Positions 44,047 to 53,369 of a stretch of DNA of 64,000 bases are shown piece after piece. This DNA is from CAWCDJ01 sp963836015. Its GTDB lineage: Bacteria; Acidobacteriota; Terriglobia; Bryobacterales; Bryobacteraceae. The number at the start of each line of letters is the position of its first letter. The stretch's first letter is position 1. The stretch is from contig CAWIIF010000015.1 of the NCBI GenBank assembly GCA_963836015.1, forward strand, positions 1,922,001 to 1,986,000, given 5' to 3'. The translations under genes were made by a program, and so were the position numbers. Under the pieces are notes generated by a model, which saw nothing but the letters and a program-made list of their open reading frames with translations, was not told the DNA's origin and searched no databases.

Positions 44047-45048
44047 ATGAAGTTGACAACGCGCTTTTTCATAGTCGCCGCTGCATTTCTTGTTCTGCTG
44101 GCGTCCGCCATCTGGTGGCTTTCGACCCTGACTCTTCCTCTTTGGCTGGGGTCGATCCTCAACCGCGCCGTCACGGTGTGGACGCGCCCCTTTTTCCATT
44201 TCGGGGGAATTCCGATCACACTCGATTTTTTCATGAAAGTGGTCGTTTTCCTCTTGCTGCTGAGTGTGGGTGCGAAGGCGGGCCGGCGCATTCTGAGGAC
44301 CCGCGTTCTCGCACGCACGTCGCTTGACCCCGGCCTGAAGTACGCTCTGGAAGTGGCAACCGGGTATGCCATTCTGGTGCTCGGAATCGTCGTCGGCCTC
44401 CAATCGGCTGGTCTCAATCTCTCCAGCCTGACCTTTGTCACCGGCGCCCTTGGCGTCGGGATCGGATTCGGTTTGCAGAATACGGTGAACAACTTTGTGT
44501 CCGGCCTGATCCTGCTGGTGGAGCGGCCCATCAAGGTCGGAGACCGCGTGGAGGTAGGCAGTCTGACCGGGGATATCGTCCGAATCGGTGCCCGCAGTAC
44601 GTGGGTGCGCACCAACGACAATTTCGTGATTATCGTGCCGAATTCGCACTTCATCTCCAACCAGGTGACCAACTGGACGGCCAACGATCGCCGGGTGCGT
44701 ATCACCCTGGGGCTCGGCGTGTCCTATGAGAGCGATCCCGCCAACGTCCGCACCATTCTGCTGGCGATCGCCACTGCCCATCCGGCGATCCTGCGCGATC
44801 CGGCCCCGGACGTCATTTTTCTGGGTTTTGGCGACAGCTCCCTGGATTTCGAACTGAGGGTTTGGACGTCGGAAAGCCTGCGCACTCCACACATCCTGAA
44901 GAGCGATCTCTACTTCTCCATTTTCGAGGCGTTCAAGGCGAACAGCATCGAGATTCCCTTTCCGCAGAGGGATCTGCATTTGCGGTCCGTAAGCGCCCCA
45001 ATCCCGATTCACGGTTCGAGGGATATCACGGATGTACCATTGAGGTGA
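44047..45048 (+). CDS. MscS-family mechanosensitive channel, copy 2
   Basis: 333 residues from ATG 44047 with GGGAGG upstream. Three membrane helices lead to the pore helix region (FVTGALGVGIGFGLQNTVNN) and the MscS beta domain (LLVERPIKVGDRVEVGSLTG, then NDNFVIIVPNSHFISNQVTN). It is the copy closest to the family consensus. The longer frame from 44011 has no ribosome site. The gap to the previous gene is 64 bases. Confidence 0.93.
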   Translation: MKLTTRFFIVAAAFLVLLASAIWWLSTLTLPLWLGSILNRAVTVWTRPFFHFGGIPITLDFFMKVVVFLLLLSVGAKAGRRILRTRVLARTSLDPGLKYALEVATGYAILVLGIVVGLQSAGLNLSSLTFVTGALGVGIGFGLQNTVNNFVSGLILLVERPIKVGDRVEVGSLTGDIVRIGARSTWVRTNDNFVIIVPNSHFISNQVTNWTANDRRVRITLGLGVSYESDPANVRTILLAIATAHPAILRDPAPDVIFLGFGDSSLDFELRVWTSESLRTPHILKSDLYFSIFEAFKANSIEIPFPQRDLHLRSVSAPIPIHGSRDITDVPLR

Positions 45049-45116
45049 TCCGGCGGAAGGATGTCGAGTGCCGCCCCCCATTTTCCACGGATCGTCATCG
45101 ACCATGGGAGTTTGAG

Positions 45117-46034
45117 ATGCCGGAGACGTTGAAGACCTGGCTGTTTGATCCCATAGTGGGAAAGCTCGTTACCCTGATCATCGCGCTGCTGGTTGTCTTT
45201 TCCCTGGTTCGACTTCTACAGCGGTCGGTCAGCCGATACGTTCAGGATGTAGATACGCGTTACCGGGCTCGAAAATTCGTCACGTTTCTCGGGTATCTCG
45301 CTGCCGCCGGCATCGTGGCGACGGTATTCAGCGACCGGCTTGGCGGATTTACGGTGGCGCTCGGAGTTGCAGGTGCAGGTATCGCGTTCGCCTTGCAGGA
45401 AGTGATCGCCAGTATCGCCGGCTGGGCCGCGATCTCGCTCGGCGGATTTTTCAGGTCGGGCGATCGTGTTCAGCTCGGAGGAATCAAGGGCGATGTGATC
45501 GATGTATCGATCCTCCGGACCACGCTAATGGAGATCGGAGAGTGGGTGGCGGGAGACCTCTACTCCGGCCGGATCGTCCGTATCGCGAACAGTTTTGTCT
45601 TCAAGGCGCCGGTATTTAACTACTCGGGAGATTTTCCGTTCCTGTGGGATGAGATCACGCTGCCGGTCAAGTACGGCTCCGATTGGGTGCTCGCACGTGC
45701 GATGCTACGGAGACTTGTGGACGAGGTGTTGGCGGGCTATGCCGCCGAGGTAAGGGATTCCTGGCTGAAAATGGTGCAGCAATACCGAGTCGAAGATGCG
45801 AACGTGGAGCCGATGATCACTCTGCGTGCAACGGACAACTGGATTGAATTTACAGTGCGGTACGTCGTGGACTACAGGAAGCGCCGGTGGATGAAGGACC
45901 ACCTCTATACAAGGATTCTGGAAGAGATTGATAAGTCAAACAACCAGATCCGCCTTGCGTCGGCGACATTTGAGGTGGTGACGGGATCGAGCCTTGACGT
46001 TCACGTCTCGGGCGACCGGCAGGAGCCTCGGTAG
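45117..46034 (+). CDS. MscS-family mechanosensitive channel, copy 3
   Basis: 305 residues from ATG 45117 (GGGAG upstream). Membrane helices LVTLIIALLVVFSLVRLLQ and FLGYLAAAGIVATVF precede the pore segment ALGVAGAGIAFALQEVIASI. The beta domain (RSGDRVQLGGIKGDVIDVSI) carries an insertion, and the C-terminal part (RYVVDYRKRRWMKDHLYTRI) is longer than in copy 4. The open frame continues upstream to 44862 inside copy 2 without a start signal. Confidence 0.9.
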   Translation: MPETLKTWLFDPIVGKLVTLIIALLVVFSLVRLLQRSVSRYVQDVDTRYRARKFVTFLGYLAAAGIVATVFSDRLGGFTVALGVAGAGIAFALQEVIASIAGWAAISLGGFFRSGDRVQLGGIKGDVIDVSILRTTLMEIGEWVAGDLYSGRIVRIANSFVFKAPVFNYSGDFPFLWDEITLPVKYGSDWVLARAMLRRLVDEVLAGYAAEVRDSWLKMVQQYRVEDANVEPMITLRATDNWIEFTVRYVVDYRKRRWMKDHLYTRILEEIDKSNNQIRLASATFEVVTGSSLDVHVSGDRQEPR

Positions 46035-46061
46035 GAGCTGACCTCAGTTTGGCGAAATCGT

Positions 46062-48851
46062 ATGGCAGACGATCAAAGCTTTTCGGCGATCTGGGAACGG
46101 CTGCAAACGGAGGCAACTGCCAGAAGCAGGCAGTTCGCGTCTGAGCTGGAGGGCGCCTGGGCTGACATGGCCTCGCTGCTTCATGCTCAGGCAACCCTGT
46201 TTGAGCGCGAAATCGAACCTGCCGCTCAGCCATCCGGCCTCGCCTCCCTCCACCGTCTGATGTCCGAGACGGCAAGACCGCTGCTCCTTGAGATGGTCCA
46301 CGCGTACCGCAAAGCGCGGCCTCAGGAGATGGCCCTGGCGGCGCTGGAGAACTACCAGACGGGCCTCGAGGACATGGTAAGAACATTACCTCATACGGTG
46401 GCGGTCAGCGGGGAGGAAATGTTGGAAGCACTCGATCCGGGCAAAGCGCCCTATTGGCGGCGGTATCTACTTCGCAGACGCAGCCAGCGGGCGCAACTCC
46501 CCGTAAGATCCATTGTCGAACGGCAAGTCCTGTTGGACGCAGAGGTTCGGACCGCGATGGATGCGGCGTACTTTCTGGCTCTGGCGAAGGGATCTCTCCT
46601 CCTGCTGGGGCCGTGGCAGGCCGTTCGCCGGCATTCTCTGCGGCGTCCCCAAGATGATGACGGCGGATCTGCGCTGAAGGAAGCCGGCAGCCGGTGGCTG
46701 GAACGGTTGAGGCTTTTAGAAACTGACGCCGTACGCGCATCCAGGAACATCACCTCCTGGAGCAACGGCCTGGACGCACGCCTGGCGACAGCCCTTCTGA
46801 ATCGCGCCAAGCAGCTTTCTCGGCGGCGACGGCGGCGATGGTTATGGAACCGGCAGAAGTGCTTCCGCCATTGGTCTCGGCAGCAACGGGCGGTGAGGGC
46901 GGTCCTCGACCTGGATTACGAGTTGGCGCACGTAGCTCTGGATCTGACGGCCGCGGGCGAACAAGGATTGGAGTCGCTGGACCGGGAACAATCCAGGCTT
47001 CTCGAAGAACTCGACGGGGTGATCCGATGGCTTCAGGAGGCCCAGGGCGGAGATCAGCACGGAAGCTTTCCGCCGCCGCAGGCGGGGCTTGCATCGGCCG
47101 ATGATCGCACATCGGAGTGGGAGAGAACAGCTGAGGTCTCTGCGCTCGAACATCTTCCCCTGACCGTCGAGACCGTCGAACCGCGCCAGGCCTTGCCATC
47201 CTGGTGGTCACCCTGGCGCATCCTGGAACCCCAGAAGGTTTTCCTGTCCGCTCTCGCCCGCTCCGGCCGCGACAAGGTCCTGGAGGGATTCCGGGAGGCT
47301 GAAGCGGATCATCGTACGATCGTCCGCGAGATCGAGCGCGCGAGGGAAGTCGTGACCTTCAGCCTGGAGACCGCGGGCAAGGAGGGTGAGCGCGGGCTCC
47401 AGATCGGACGGGAAGGCATCGCCAACGCCCTGGCGCTGGTTTCCTACCGCAGGCAGATGGTGACGGATCCGCACGCTCCGGTCGAGCGGAAACTCGTCGA
47501 CGCCGCCACTGCGGTTATCACGCTTACTCACGTGTCGCTCGACCAGGGGCGTCTTGGCCTGCTGACGCAACTGGTCCAACAGAGCGGATCGAAACTCGTC
47601 CGCGACGGTTGGCAGTTGGGACTTGACAAGACCTCCGAGTCCGGCCGGCGGGTGTTGGACTTCATTCGCACTCGATATCACCGGCTTCTCCAGAAGATCG
47701 GGTGGGAAGCCCCGCCGATCGAGGCTCCGGTGCCGGTTGTTTCGCAGGCATACCTTGGCGACGTCCTCAATCTTCAGCCGGGAACTCGCGACCTGCCCAT
47801 GATTTACCGGCGGCTATTCCGCCTGGCGCCGGTCGAGGAGCCGCGGTTTCTGGTCGGACGAGAATCGGAAATGACCGCCCTGGCACACGCCCGGTCTCTG
47901 TGGCAGGCCCGGCGCCCCGTCTCGGTGCTGGTGGTGGGGGCGCGAGGCAGCGGCAAAACCTCCCTATTAAACTGCGTTTCGGCTGCGGAGTTTTCGGAGG
48001 CGACAGTTGTGCGCAGTCAGTTTCGGGGGCGCATCACGCATCCAGCTCAGGTAAGAACATTTCTGCATGAGCTGTTTGGATTACATGAGAACGACGATCT
48101 GCTCGCCAACCTGTCCTCGTGCCCGCGAGTGGTTATGATCGAGGAGCTGGAGCGGACCTTTCTACGGACGATGCACGGTTTCGCGGGGCTGCGCGAGTTA
48201 TTGTCCATCATCTCGGCTACGGCCCGGAGCACACTTTGGATACTGAGCCTGAATCAACACTCGTTCGGCTACCTGGATGCCGCGGTAAATCTCAGCCGGC
48301 ACTTTACGCACAGGATCAACGCCATGGCCGTTCCGCCGGGAGACCTGAAAAACGCCATACTGCTTCGACACTACCTCTCCGGTTTGAGAATCGAATACCC
48401 GCCTCTTCCCGAATCTGATCCACGAGTAAGCCGGATGCGAAAGTTGCTCGGGCTTCAACCAAGTGCCGAAGAGTTGTTTTTTGGTTCCCTCTACCGCGAG
48501 TCGGAGGGTATATTCCGAAGCGCGTTTGAGCTGTGGCAGCACTATATGGAGCGGGTGGAGGGCGGGGTTCTGTATATGCGCGAACCTACCCAGCCCGACT
48601 ACGAGCACTTGATCGGTCAACTGACACTGGATGACGCATTCGCATTACAGGCGATTCTCCAGCACGGCAGCCTGACGGATGGAGACCACTCGGAGATCTT
48701 CGACTGCGCCATTGATGCAAGCCGCATGGAGCTGCAACGGCTGGTCGGAATGGAGTGCCTGGAGCCTGAGCCTTCATCTTCGGGCCTGCGAATCCGGCCC
48801 GAAGCCGGCCATTTCGTTCACACGGCGTTAAATCGCCTGAACTTGATCTAG
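46062..48851 (+). CDS. 929-aa P-loop protein of unknown function within the MscS operon
   Basis: The first about 600 residues are long charged helices with no family I recognise. They include an Arg cluster (RRRRRRW, about 257) and two hydrophobic stretches (for example AYFLALAKGSLLLLG) that could touch the membrane. A P-loop NTPase module follows: Walker A GARGSGKT at 626-633 and a Walker-B-like strand VVMIEE with Glu694-Glu695 in place of the usual Asp-Glu. The C-terminal 230 residues look like the lid and winged-helix end of an AAA+/STAND ATPase. It lies 27 bases after one channel gene and 9 before another, so co-function with the channels is inferred. Confidence 0.8.
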   Translation: MADDQSFSAIWERLQTEATARSRQFASELEGAWADMASLLHAQATLFEREIEPAAQPSGLASLHRLMSETARPLLLEMVHAYRKARPQEMALAALENYQTGLEDMVRTLPHTVAVSGEEMLEALDPGKAPYWRRYLLRRRSQRAQLPVRSIVERQVLLDAEVRTAMDAAYFLALAKGSLLLLGPWQAVRRHSLRRPQDDDGGSALKEAGSRWLERLRLLETDAVRASRNITSWSNGLDARLATALLNRAKQLSRRRRRRWLWNRQKCFRHWSRQQRAVRAVLDLDYELAHVALDLTAAGEQGLESLDREQSRLLEELDGVIRWLQEAQGGDQHGSFPPPQAGLASADDRTSEWERTAEVSALEHLPLTVETVEPRQALPSWWSPWRILEPQKVFLSALARSGRDKVLEGFREAEADHRTIVREIERAREVVTFSLETAGKEGERGLQIGREGIANALALVSYRRQMVTDPHAPVERKLVDAATAVITLTHVSLDQGRLGLLTQLVQQSGSKLVRDGWQLGLDKTSESGRRVLDFIRTRYHRLLQKIGWEAPPIEAPVPVVSQAYLGDVLNLQPGTRDLPMIYRRLFRLAPVEEPRFLVGRESEMTALAHARSLWQARRPVSVLVVGARGSGKTSLLNCVSAAEFSEATVVRSQFRGRITHPAQVRTFLHELFGLHENDDLLANLSSCPRVVMIEELERTFLRTMHGFAGLRELLSIISATARSTLWILSLNQHSFGYLDAAVNLSRHFTHRINAMAVPPGDLKNAILLRHYLSGLRIEYPPLPESDPRVSRMRKLLGLQPSAEELFFGSLYRESEGIFRSAFELWQHYMERVEGGVLYMREPTQPDYEHLIGQLTLDDAFALQAILQHGSLTDGDHSEIFDCAIDASRMELQRLVGMECLEPEPSSSGLRIRPEAGHFVHTALNRLNLI

Positions 48852-48860
48852 GAGGAGAAT

Positions 48861-49706
48861 ATGGCGAGTCCGCCGGTGGTGCTCCTGCAGATAGCGCCTC
48901 CGTCCATACTACGGGAGTTCACGTTTCAGAGGATCGGAGCAGCGGTAGCGGCACTTGGAGTCGCCTGGCTCGTTATCCGCTGGACGTCGCGAGTGCTCGA
49001 AACGATGAGCCGCCGGAGCACCCGGGCGCGTTTTTTCATCAAGTGGGTGGAGCCTGTCCTTCGAATCGGAATCTGGTTTGTGGCGATCCTCATCTGTGTG
49101 AATTTGCTGGCGCCTTCGAGGGAGACGTTTTTCGCGGGAATCGCCTCGCTGGGCCTTGCTCTGGGGCTGGGAGCGCAAGACCTGGTGAAGAATCTCATCG
49201 GCGGCCTGGTAGTGGTGGGCGACCGTCCGTACCAGCTCGGAGACCGTGTGAGGATCGGAGATGCCTACGGCGAAATCGACCACATCGGCCTGCGAAGCAC
49301 CAAGCTGACCACTGCCGAAGATACCCGGGTCACAATTCCCAACGCGCAAGTCCTCAGCGACCGGGTATTCAACGCCAACTCCGGCGTCCCCGATTGCCAG
49401 GTCGTGACCGAGATTTTTCTGCCGCCCGACACCGATCCGGATGTAGCCCAAAAAATCGGGTTCGAAGCGGCGATCTGCTCACCCTTCCTGTTGGCCAGAA
49501 AGCCGGTCATCGTGCTGACGACCCAGGTGTTCGATCGTAGGGCTTACCTGCGCCTGCGGATCAAGTGCTATGTATACGATCACCGGTTTGAGCCCCGCAT
49601 TCAAAGCGACGTTACCGCGCGTGCAAGCCGCGAACTCCTGCGCCAGGGGCTGTTGCAGCGTTGGCGGACGGGCTGGGACGCCAAGGATGCTTCCGAAAAC
49701 GGTTAA
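48861..49706 (+). CDS. MscS-family mechanosensitive channel, copy 4
   Basis: 281 residues, the shortest copy, with GGAGGAG directly before the ATG. Two membrane helices (IGAAVAALGVAWLVIRW, and VLRIGIWFVAILICVNLL) lead into the pore region GIASLGLALGLGAQDLVKNL. The beta domain reads YQLGDRVRIGDAYGEIDHIG. It keeps a normal MscS C-terminal alpha/beta end. It closes the operon and converges with the APC gene 10 bases later. Confidence 0.92.
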   Translation: MASPPVVLLQIAPPSILREFTFQRIGAAVAALGVAWLVIRWTSRVLETMSRRSTRARFFIKWVEPVLRIGIWFVAILICVNLLAPSRETFFAGIASLGLALGLGAQDLVKNLIGGLVVVGDRPYQLGDRVRIGDAYGEIDHIGLRSTKLTTAEDTRVTIPNAQVLSDRVFNANSGVPDCQVVTEIFLPPDTDPDVAQKIGFEAAICSPFLLARKPVIVLTTQVFDRRAYLRLRIKCYVYDHRFEPRIQSDVTARASRELLRQGLLQRWRTGWDAKDASENG

Positions 49707-49715
49707 GGCCGGGGT

Positions 49716-51659
49716 TCACTCGCTCAGCAGGAAGATGACGGGTCTTACATCACCCGGTGGGGTCCAGTTCCAATACCGGACGAGAATGGTGTACACCATC
49801 AGTCCAGTCTCGCCTTCGCCCCAGAAAAGGTACCGGAGGGATTGTGTCATCAGGCTCTGCCTGGATAAGCCCAGAAAGATGCTGATCGGGTCCAGCAGTT
49901 CGCTGATATATGCAATCGTATTGGCGATGGCGATTGCCTGAGATATTTCAATCAGGTAATGATCGCCTTCCATGCTGACTCGCACGCAGAGTTTCGCTAG
50001 GAACTCGCTCCGGTTATCAAGCAATTCCACGTGTATGAAGGCCAGTGGCCCTCGCACGGAAAAATACCGTAGGACCTCGGCGGCCTTGCGTTGACGGCTC
50101 GCCAAATCGGTGCTCCGGAGCGGTACTAGATTCACTTTCTTGTAAACAATGGACTGCCACAGCCCTTTGGATCTGTCATCGAGGATCGTCAGGTCGGCCA
50201 CCCGCAATTCCGTGGCGCGTCGATATCGGCTGGCGGCACTGAACCCAATCACGATCAATATAAAGATGCTTGCGATTATGATTCCGTCCGGTCGCTCAAT
50301 CACGTTGTCGATCAGCGTGTAAAGAAAAACGGCGCTCACCAGCCAGCAATAAGAGCTCAGGATCTGCTTCTTCTCACGCCACAATGCCAGCGCCGCCGCC
50401 ACCGCGGCCGAGAGCATGAGGACCAGAACCCCGGTGGCGTACGCCCCGCCCTGGGCCTCGACGTTGGCGTGAAAGGCCAGCGTAACCAACATGTTGATGG
50501 TCATCAGGACCAACACCAAGGGGCGTGTGTAGGCCACCCATAAAGGCGCCATGCCGAAGCGCGGAAGGTACCGCGGAATCAAGTGAAGGAGCCCTGCCAT
50601 TGCCGAGGCGCCAGCGAACCACAGAATCAGGATGCTCGACAGGTCGTAGAACGTGCCGAAGGCGCCGCCCAGGAGGCGGTGCGCCAGGTAGGCGATCGCT
50701 CGCCCGCTGGCTGGCCCCCCGATCCGGTACGCTTCCGGAGAAATGAGCAAAGTGGTGACGAAGCTGGAGAGGACCAGCATGACGCTCATGATCAACGCAG
50801 CGGACACCAGGAGTTTCCGCGTGTTCCGGATTCGGCGGCGGGGTGGTTGGGATGGGTGGTTCTCCTCTTCGCCTGCAATCAGAGGCATCACGGAAACCCC
50901 GGTCTCAAAGCCACTGAGTCCCAGCGCGAGCTTTGGAAAAATCAGTGCTCCGAAGACCGCCAGCGAAGCCCAGTCGCCCCGCACCGCCAGGCTCGCCTGC
51001 CAGTGCCGCAGCAGTTCGGGCTGTTGAATGATCTCCCAGAGCGAGCGGAAGAGAACGATCAGATTCAAGATCAGGTACGGAATCGCCACAAACGCAGCAA
51101 GGTGGATCGCTTCCTGGAAACCCAGCAGAAAAACCAATGCGAGCAGCACCAGAAGCCCTGCGGTGATCGCAAAGCGGGATCCACCCACGAAAGGGCGCAA
51201 ATAGGGATTCTCAATCGCATGTTGCGCAGCGTCAGCGGCCGAGAGCGTCATGGTGATCACGAAGTCGGTGCCTGCGAAACCGAGCAGTACGAGGACAAAG
51301 AGCTTTCCTCTCCACCCCGGCAGCAGGTTTTCGAGCAGCGCTATGGATCCCTGGCCGACATAGGACCGCCGGGCGACCTGTGAGTAGATCGGCAGCGCGC
51401 AAGCCAACGTCACCACCACCAGAATTGCCGTGGCGATCGGCGATACGACCCCGGCGGCGAGAAGCGCAATGCCAGGCTGGTATCCCAGGGTAGAGAAGTA
51501 GTCGACTCCAGTCAGCCACAGCACCAGGTACCAAGGATGGGTTGCATGCTCTCCATTCCGCGCCGGTGCATCCATCCGGCTGCCGGCGAACATCCAACGT
51601 CCCAGGAGATTCTTCGGTGGCTCGGCGGTCTCTCTGGTAGGAATCGGCCTGGCGCTCAT
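49716..51659 (-). CDS. APC-superfamily permease with cytoplasmic tail
   Basis: 647 residues with about 12 membrane helices (from WYLVLWLTGVDYFSTLGYQP to GIIIASIFILIVIGFSAA) and a C-terminal soluble part of about 160 residues. The unwound helix 1 pattern GYQPGIALLAAG and the loop GFETGVSVMPLIAGEEEN point to amino acid or cation permeases of the APC group. Substrate cannot be told. No ribosome site stands out at ATG 51659. Confidence 0.88.
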   Translation of the reverse strand: MSARPIPTRETAEPPKNLLGRWMFAGSRMDAPARNGEHATHPWYLVLWLTGVDYFSTLGYQPGIALLAAGVVSPIATAILVVVTLACALPIYSQVARRSYVGQGSIALLENLLPGWRGKLFVLVLLGFAGTDFVITMTLSAADAAQHAIENPYLRPFVGGSRFAITAGLLVLLALVFLLGFQEAIHLAAFVAIPYLILNLIVLFRSLWEIIQQPELLRHWQASLAVRGDWASLAVFGALIFPKLALGLSGFETGVSVMPLIAGEEENHPSQPPRRRIRNTRKLLVSAALIMSVMLVLSSFVTTLLISPEAYRIGGPASGRAIAYLAHRLLGGAFGTFYDLSSILILWFAGASAMAGLLHLIPRYLPRFGMAPLWVAYTRPLVLVLMTINMLVTLAFHANVEAQGGAYATGVLVLMLSAAVAAALALWREKKQILSSYCWLVSAVFLYTLIDNVIERPDGIIIASIFILIVIGFSAASRYRRATELRVADLTILDDRSKGLWQSIVYKKVNLVPLRSTDLASRQRKAAEVLRYFSVRGPLAFIHVELLDNRSEFLAKLCVRVSMEGDHYLIEISQAIAIANTIAYISELLDPISIFLGLSRQSLMTQSLRYLFWGEGETGLMVYTILVRYWNWTPPGDVRPVIFLLSE

Positions 51660-52531
51660 CTTTTCGGCCCCTGGGCCAGGATACCAGGAGATTCCCCCGA
51701 ACCTGGGCGGACGACGTTAAACGGTGGGAATTGCTCGTCGGGCAGGTCTGCGCCTTCGGCGCAGATGATGTCGCCCGGCCCGGCGGACGCTCAGAAAACT
51801 ATGCTTTTCGATGACCGACAACATTTGAAATGCCGACCCTGGCAGGCGGTTGAGAAGGCTGGGGGCGCCTAGTTTCTAGGTCTGTGACCTGCGGCGGGGA
51901 GAAAGTAGTTGAGATCTTCTTTCCTCGCGAGTTATCACGCTTCCGGTCTAGAGCCGACGGCGTGAACCGGACAGCTCTTAGCGGTTCCATTCTCCTGGCG
52001 AGCCACAGCGGCCCGGGGAGCCCGGAAACTTGATGTGTGCCCGCCGGGTCGAAGGGGTTGCCAACACCGCAGTACGCCGCACCGAAAACGCGCCAATCAC
52101 GGCTTTCAGACCCCCGAGTCCTCCGCAAAGCCCCGTTTCAGCTATGCTGCGGCAGACTCGAAAGTTCCAAAACCCGCTCCGAAACATATATCCGTCAATG
52201 CGCGTCCGCCGCAAACGCACGCGGCGCCCTTCAAACGGCGCTTCGGAAACTGGCGGCGATAGCCTCTACGCCTCGTCGGTCGCGTGAAGTCGTGCGGCGT
52301 TCACTGATGGTGTTCCGCCAAGCCGAGCCAAGGTCGCACTCGGAATCGGTTCTCTTCTCATCTTCGGGCGTGCTCGCCGACGATGTGCCCGAAGCCGTCG
52401 CATGGGTCTGCCCATTCCGGCGCCCCTACCGTTGCTGCGGTTCCATTTCCCACAACTATCAGCATAGGGCCAAAGGGCGGACTATCCGTCCAATGTGTAC
52501 CTGCGAAGGGCGAATCGGCTACGATATCCAC
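51660..52531. other. stretch of 870 bases with no firm gene
   Basis: The left end is the upstream region of the permease. A hairpin of the GATGAT family is at 51747-51770. Several overlapping plus-strand frames (52030-52530) have low-complexity Arg/Pro-rich translations and no ribosome site, so I do not call them. Confidence 0.5.
51747..51770. repeat. hairpin with GATGATG tail, third copy
   Basis: TCTGCGCC-TTC-GGCGCAGA followed by TGATG. Loop and tail match the hairpin at 26655-26675, with compensating changes in the stem (CG for GC type pairs). Confidence 0.5.
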
Positions 52532-52960
52532 ATGGGAAAGGAGCACGCGGTCCAATTTGTAAACATCGACCCAGACACGCTTGAAATAGCCTTCAGCGAT
52601 CAGAGGCACTCTCCAATGGCGATTCCGGTCGGGTGTAGCGACTCTGAACGGATGCCACCTATGTGGGAAGCCGTTTACTACCGCCACATGTACAGAGAAC
52701 GCTCATTGCGGCAACAAGAGCTACCGCCAACAGACAGAACGGCGGCGTCCTTGGCTTCGCCTCCTGCCTGGCTCGTCGCGATCGCGGGGGTGATGTGGGA
52801 AGGCGTTATACAAGGCGCAGCCTGGGATGCCGTCAAGGGGGCCGTGGGTCGTGCGATATCGAAGCTGCAAGCCAGTCCGTTGGCCCCGCAGGCTTCCGAC
52901 TCCAAGGAGATCACTTCCTCAGTCCAGGCCGGGTGGCGAGAGTATTCCACTTCGCAATAA
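52532..52960 (+). CDS. hypothetical protein, about 142 aa
   Basis: The call begins at ATG 52532 (MGKEHAVQFVNIDPDTLEIA) because the earlier part of the frame is low in complexity. The region MPPMWEAVYYRHMYRERSLR and then PAWLVAIAGVMWEGVIQGAA, a possible short membrane helix, look like real protein. It ends EYSTSQ. In another frame just past the stop, the sequence reads KKQYELFLSIKRSVRRLPDR and runs to 53165, so a frameshift may have cut a longer protein. I recognise no family. Confidence 0.45.
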   Translation: MGKEHAVQFVNIDPDTLEIAFSDQRHSPMAIPVGCSDSERMPPMWEAVYYRHMYRERSLRQQELPPTDRTAASLASPPAWLVAIAGVMWEGVIQGAAWDAVKGAVGRAISKLQASPLAPQASDSKEITSSVQAGWREYSTSQ

Positions 52961-53369
52961 AAAACAATACGAGTTGTTTCTGTCGATCAAGCGTTCGGTA
53001 AGGCGACTTCCCGACCGGCACGCGCTCGCTTATGCGAGGGCCGCGAATGAGATCGAGTTTGGCAAGATCGTCCGCTCAGAGATGGAGGTTCATCCGGCCA
53101 AGGGGTTGAAATCTCCGCGCCGAACACAGCCCAAAGCAGCGACTAAGAAAAGAGGTAAGACGTAAGGCGGGGGAATTATGCAGCTGGGCCTGTGAGACGC
53201 ACCGCACTCTTTGTTCGGCCACCAGCGATAGGGAACGAGAAACGCGACTGCGTCCCCGGAGGTTGCGGCGGAGGTGCACTCCAGGCAACGAATTTCGCAA
53301 CGACGGCGAAATTCGAGGCGAGTCCCGGCTTTGCGAAGTGCGGGGCGATTACAATCCAGCAGGAGCACC
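52961..53369. other. stretch with possible frameshifted tail and a hairpin
   Basis: 52961-53165 can be read as an extension of the preceding hypothetical gene in another frame (see that entry). 53166-53369 has no gene and contains the hairpin at 53290-53314. Confidence 0.4.
53290..53314. repeat. REP-like hairpin
   Basis: GAATTTCGC, loop AACGACG, GCGAAATTC: a perfect 9-bp stem. The core TTCGC/GCGAAA recurs at 53813-53840 inside a longer hairpin. Confidence 0.55.

Noticed and set aside
44862..45116. Longer start for MscS copy 3
   Set aside because: The extension lies inside MscS copy 2 and has no ribosome site. ATG 45117 does.
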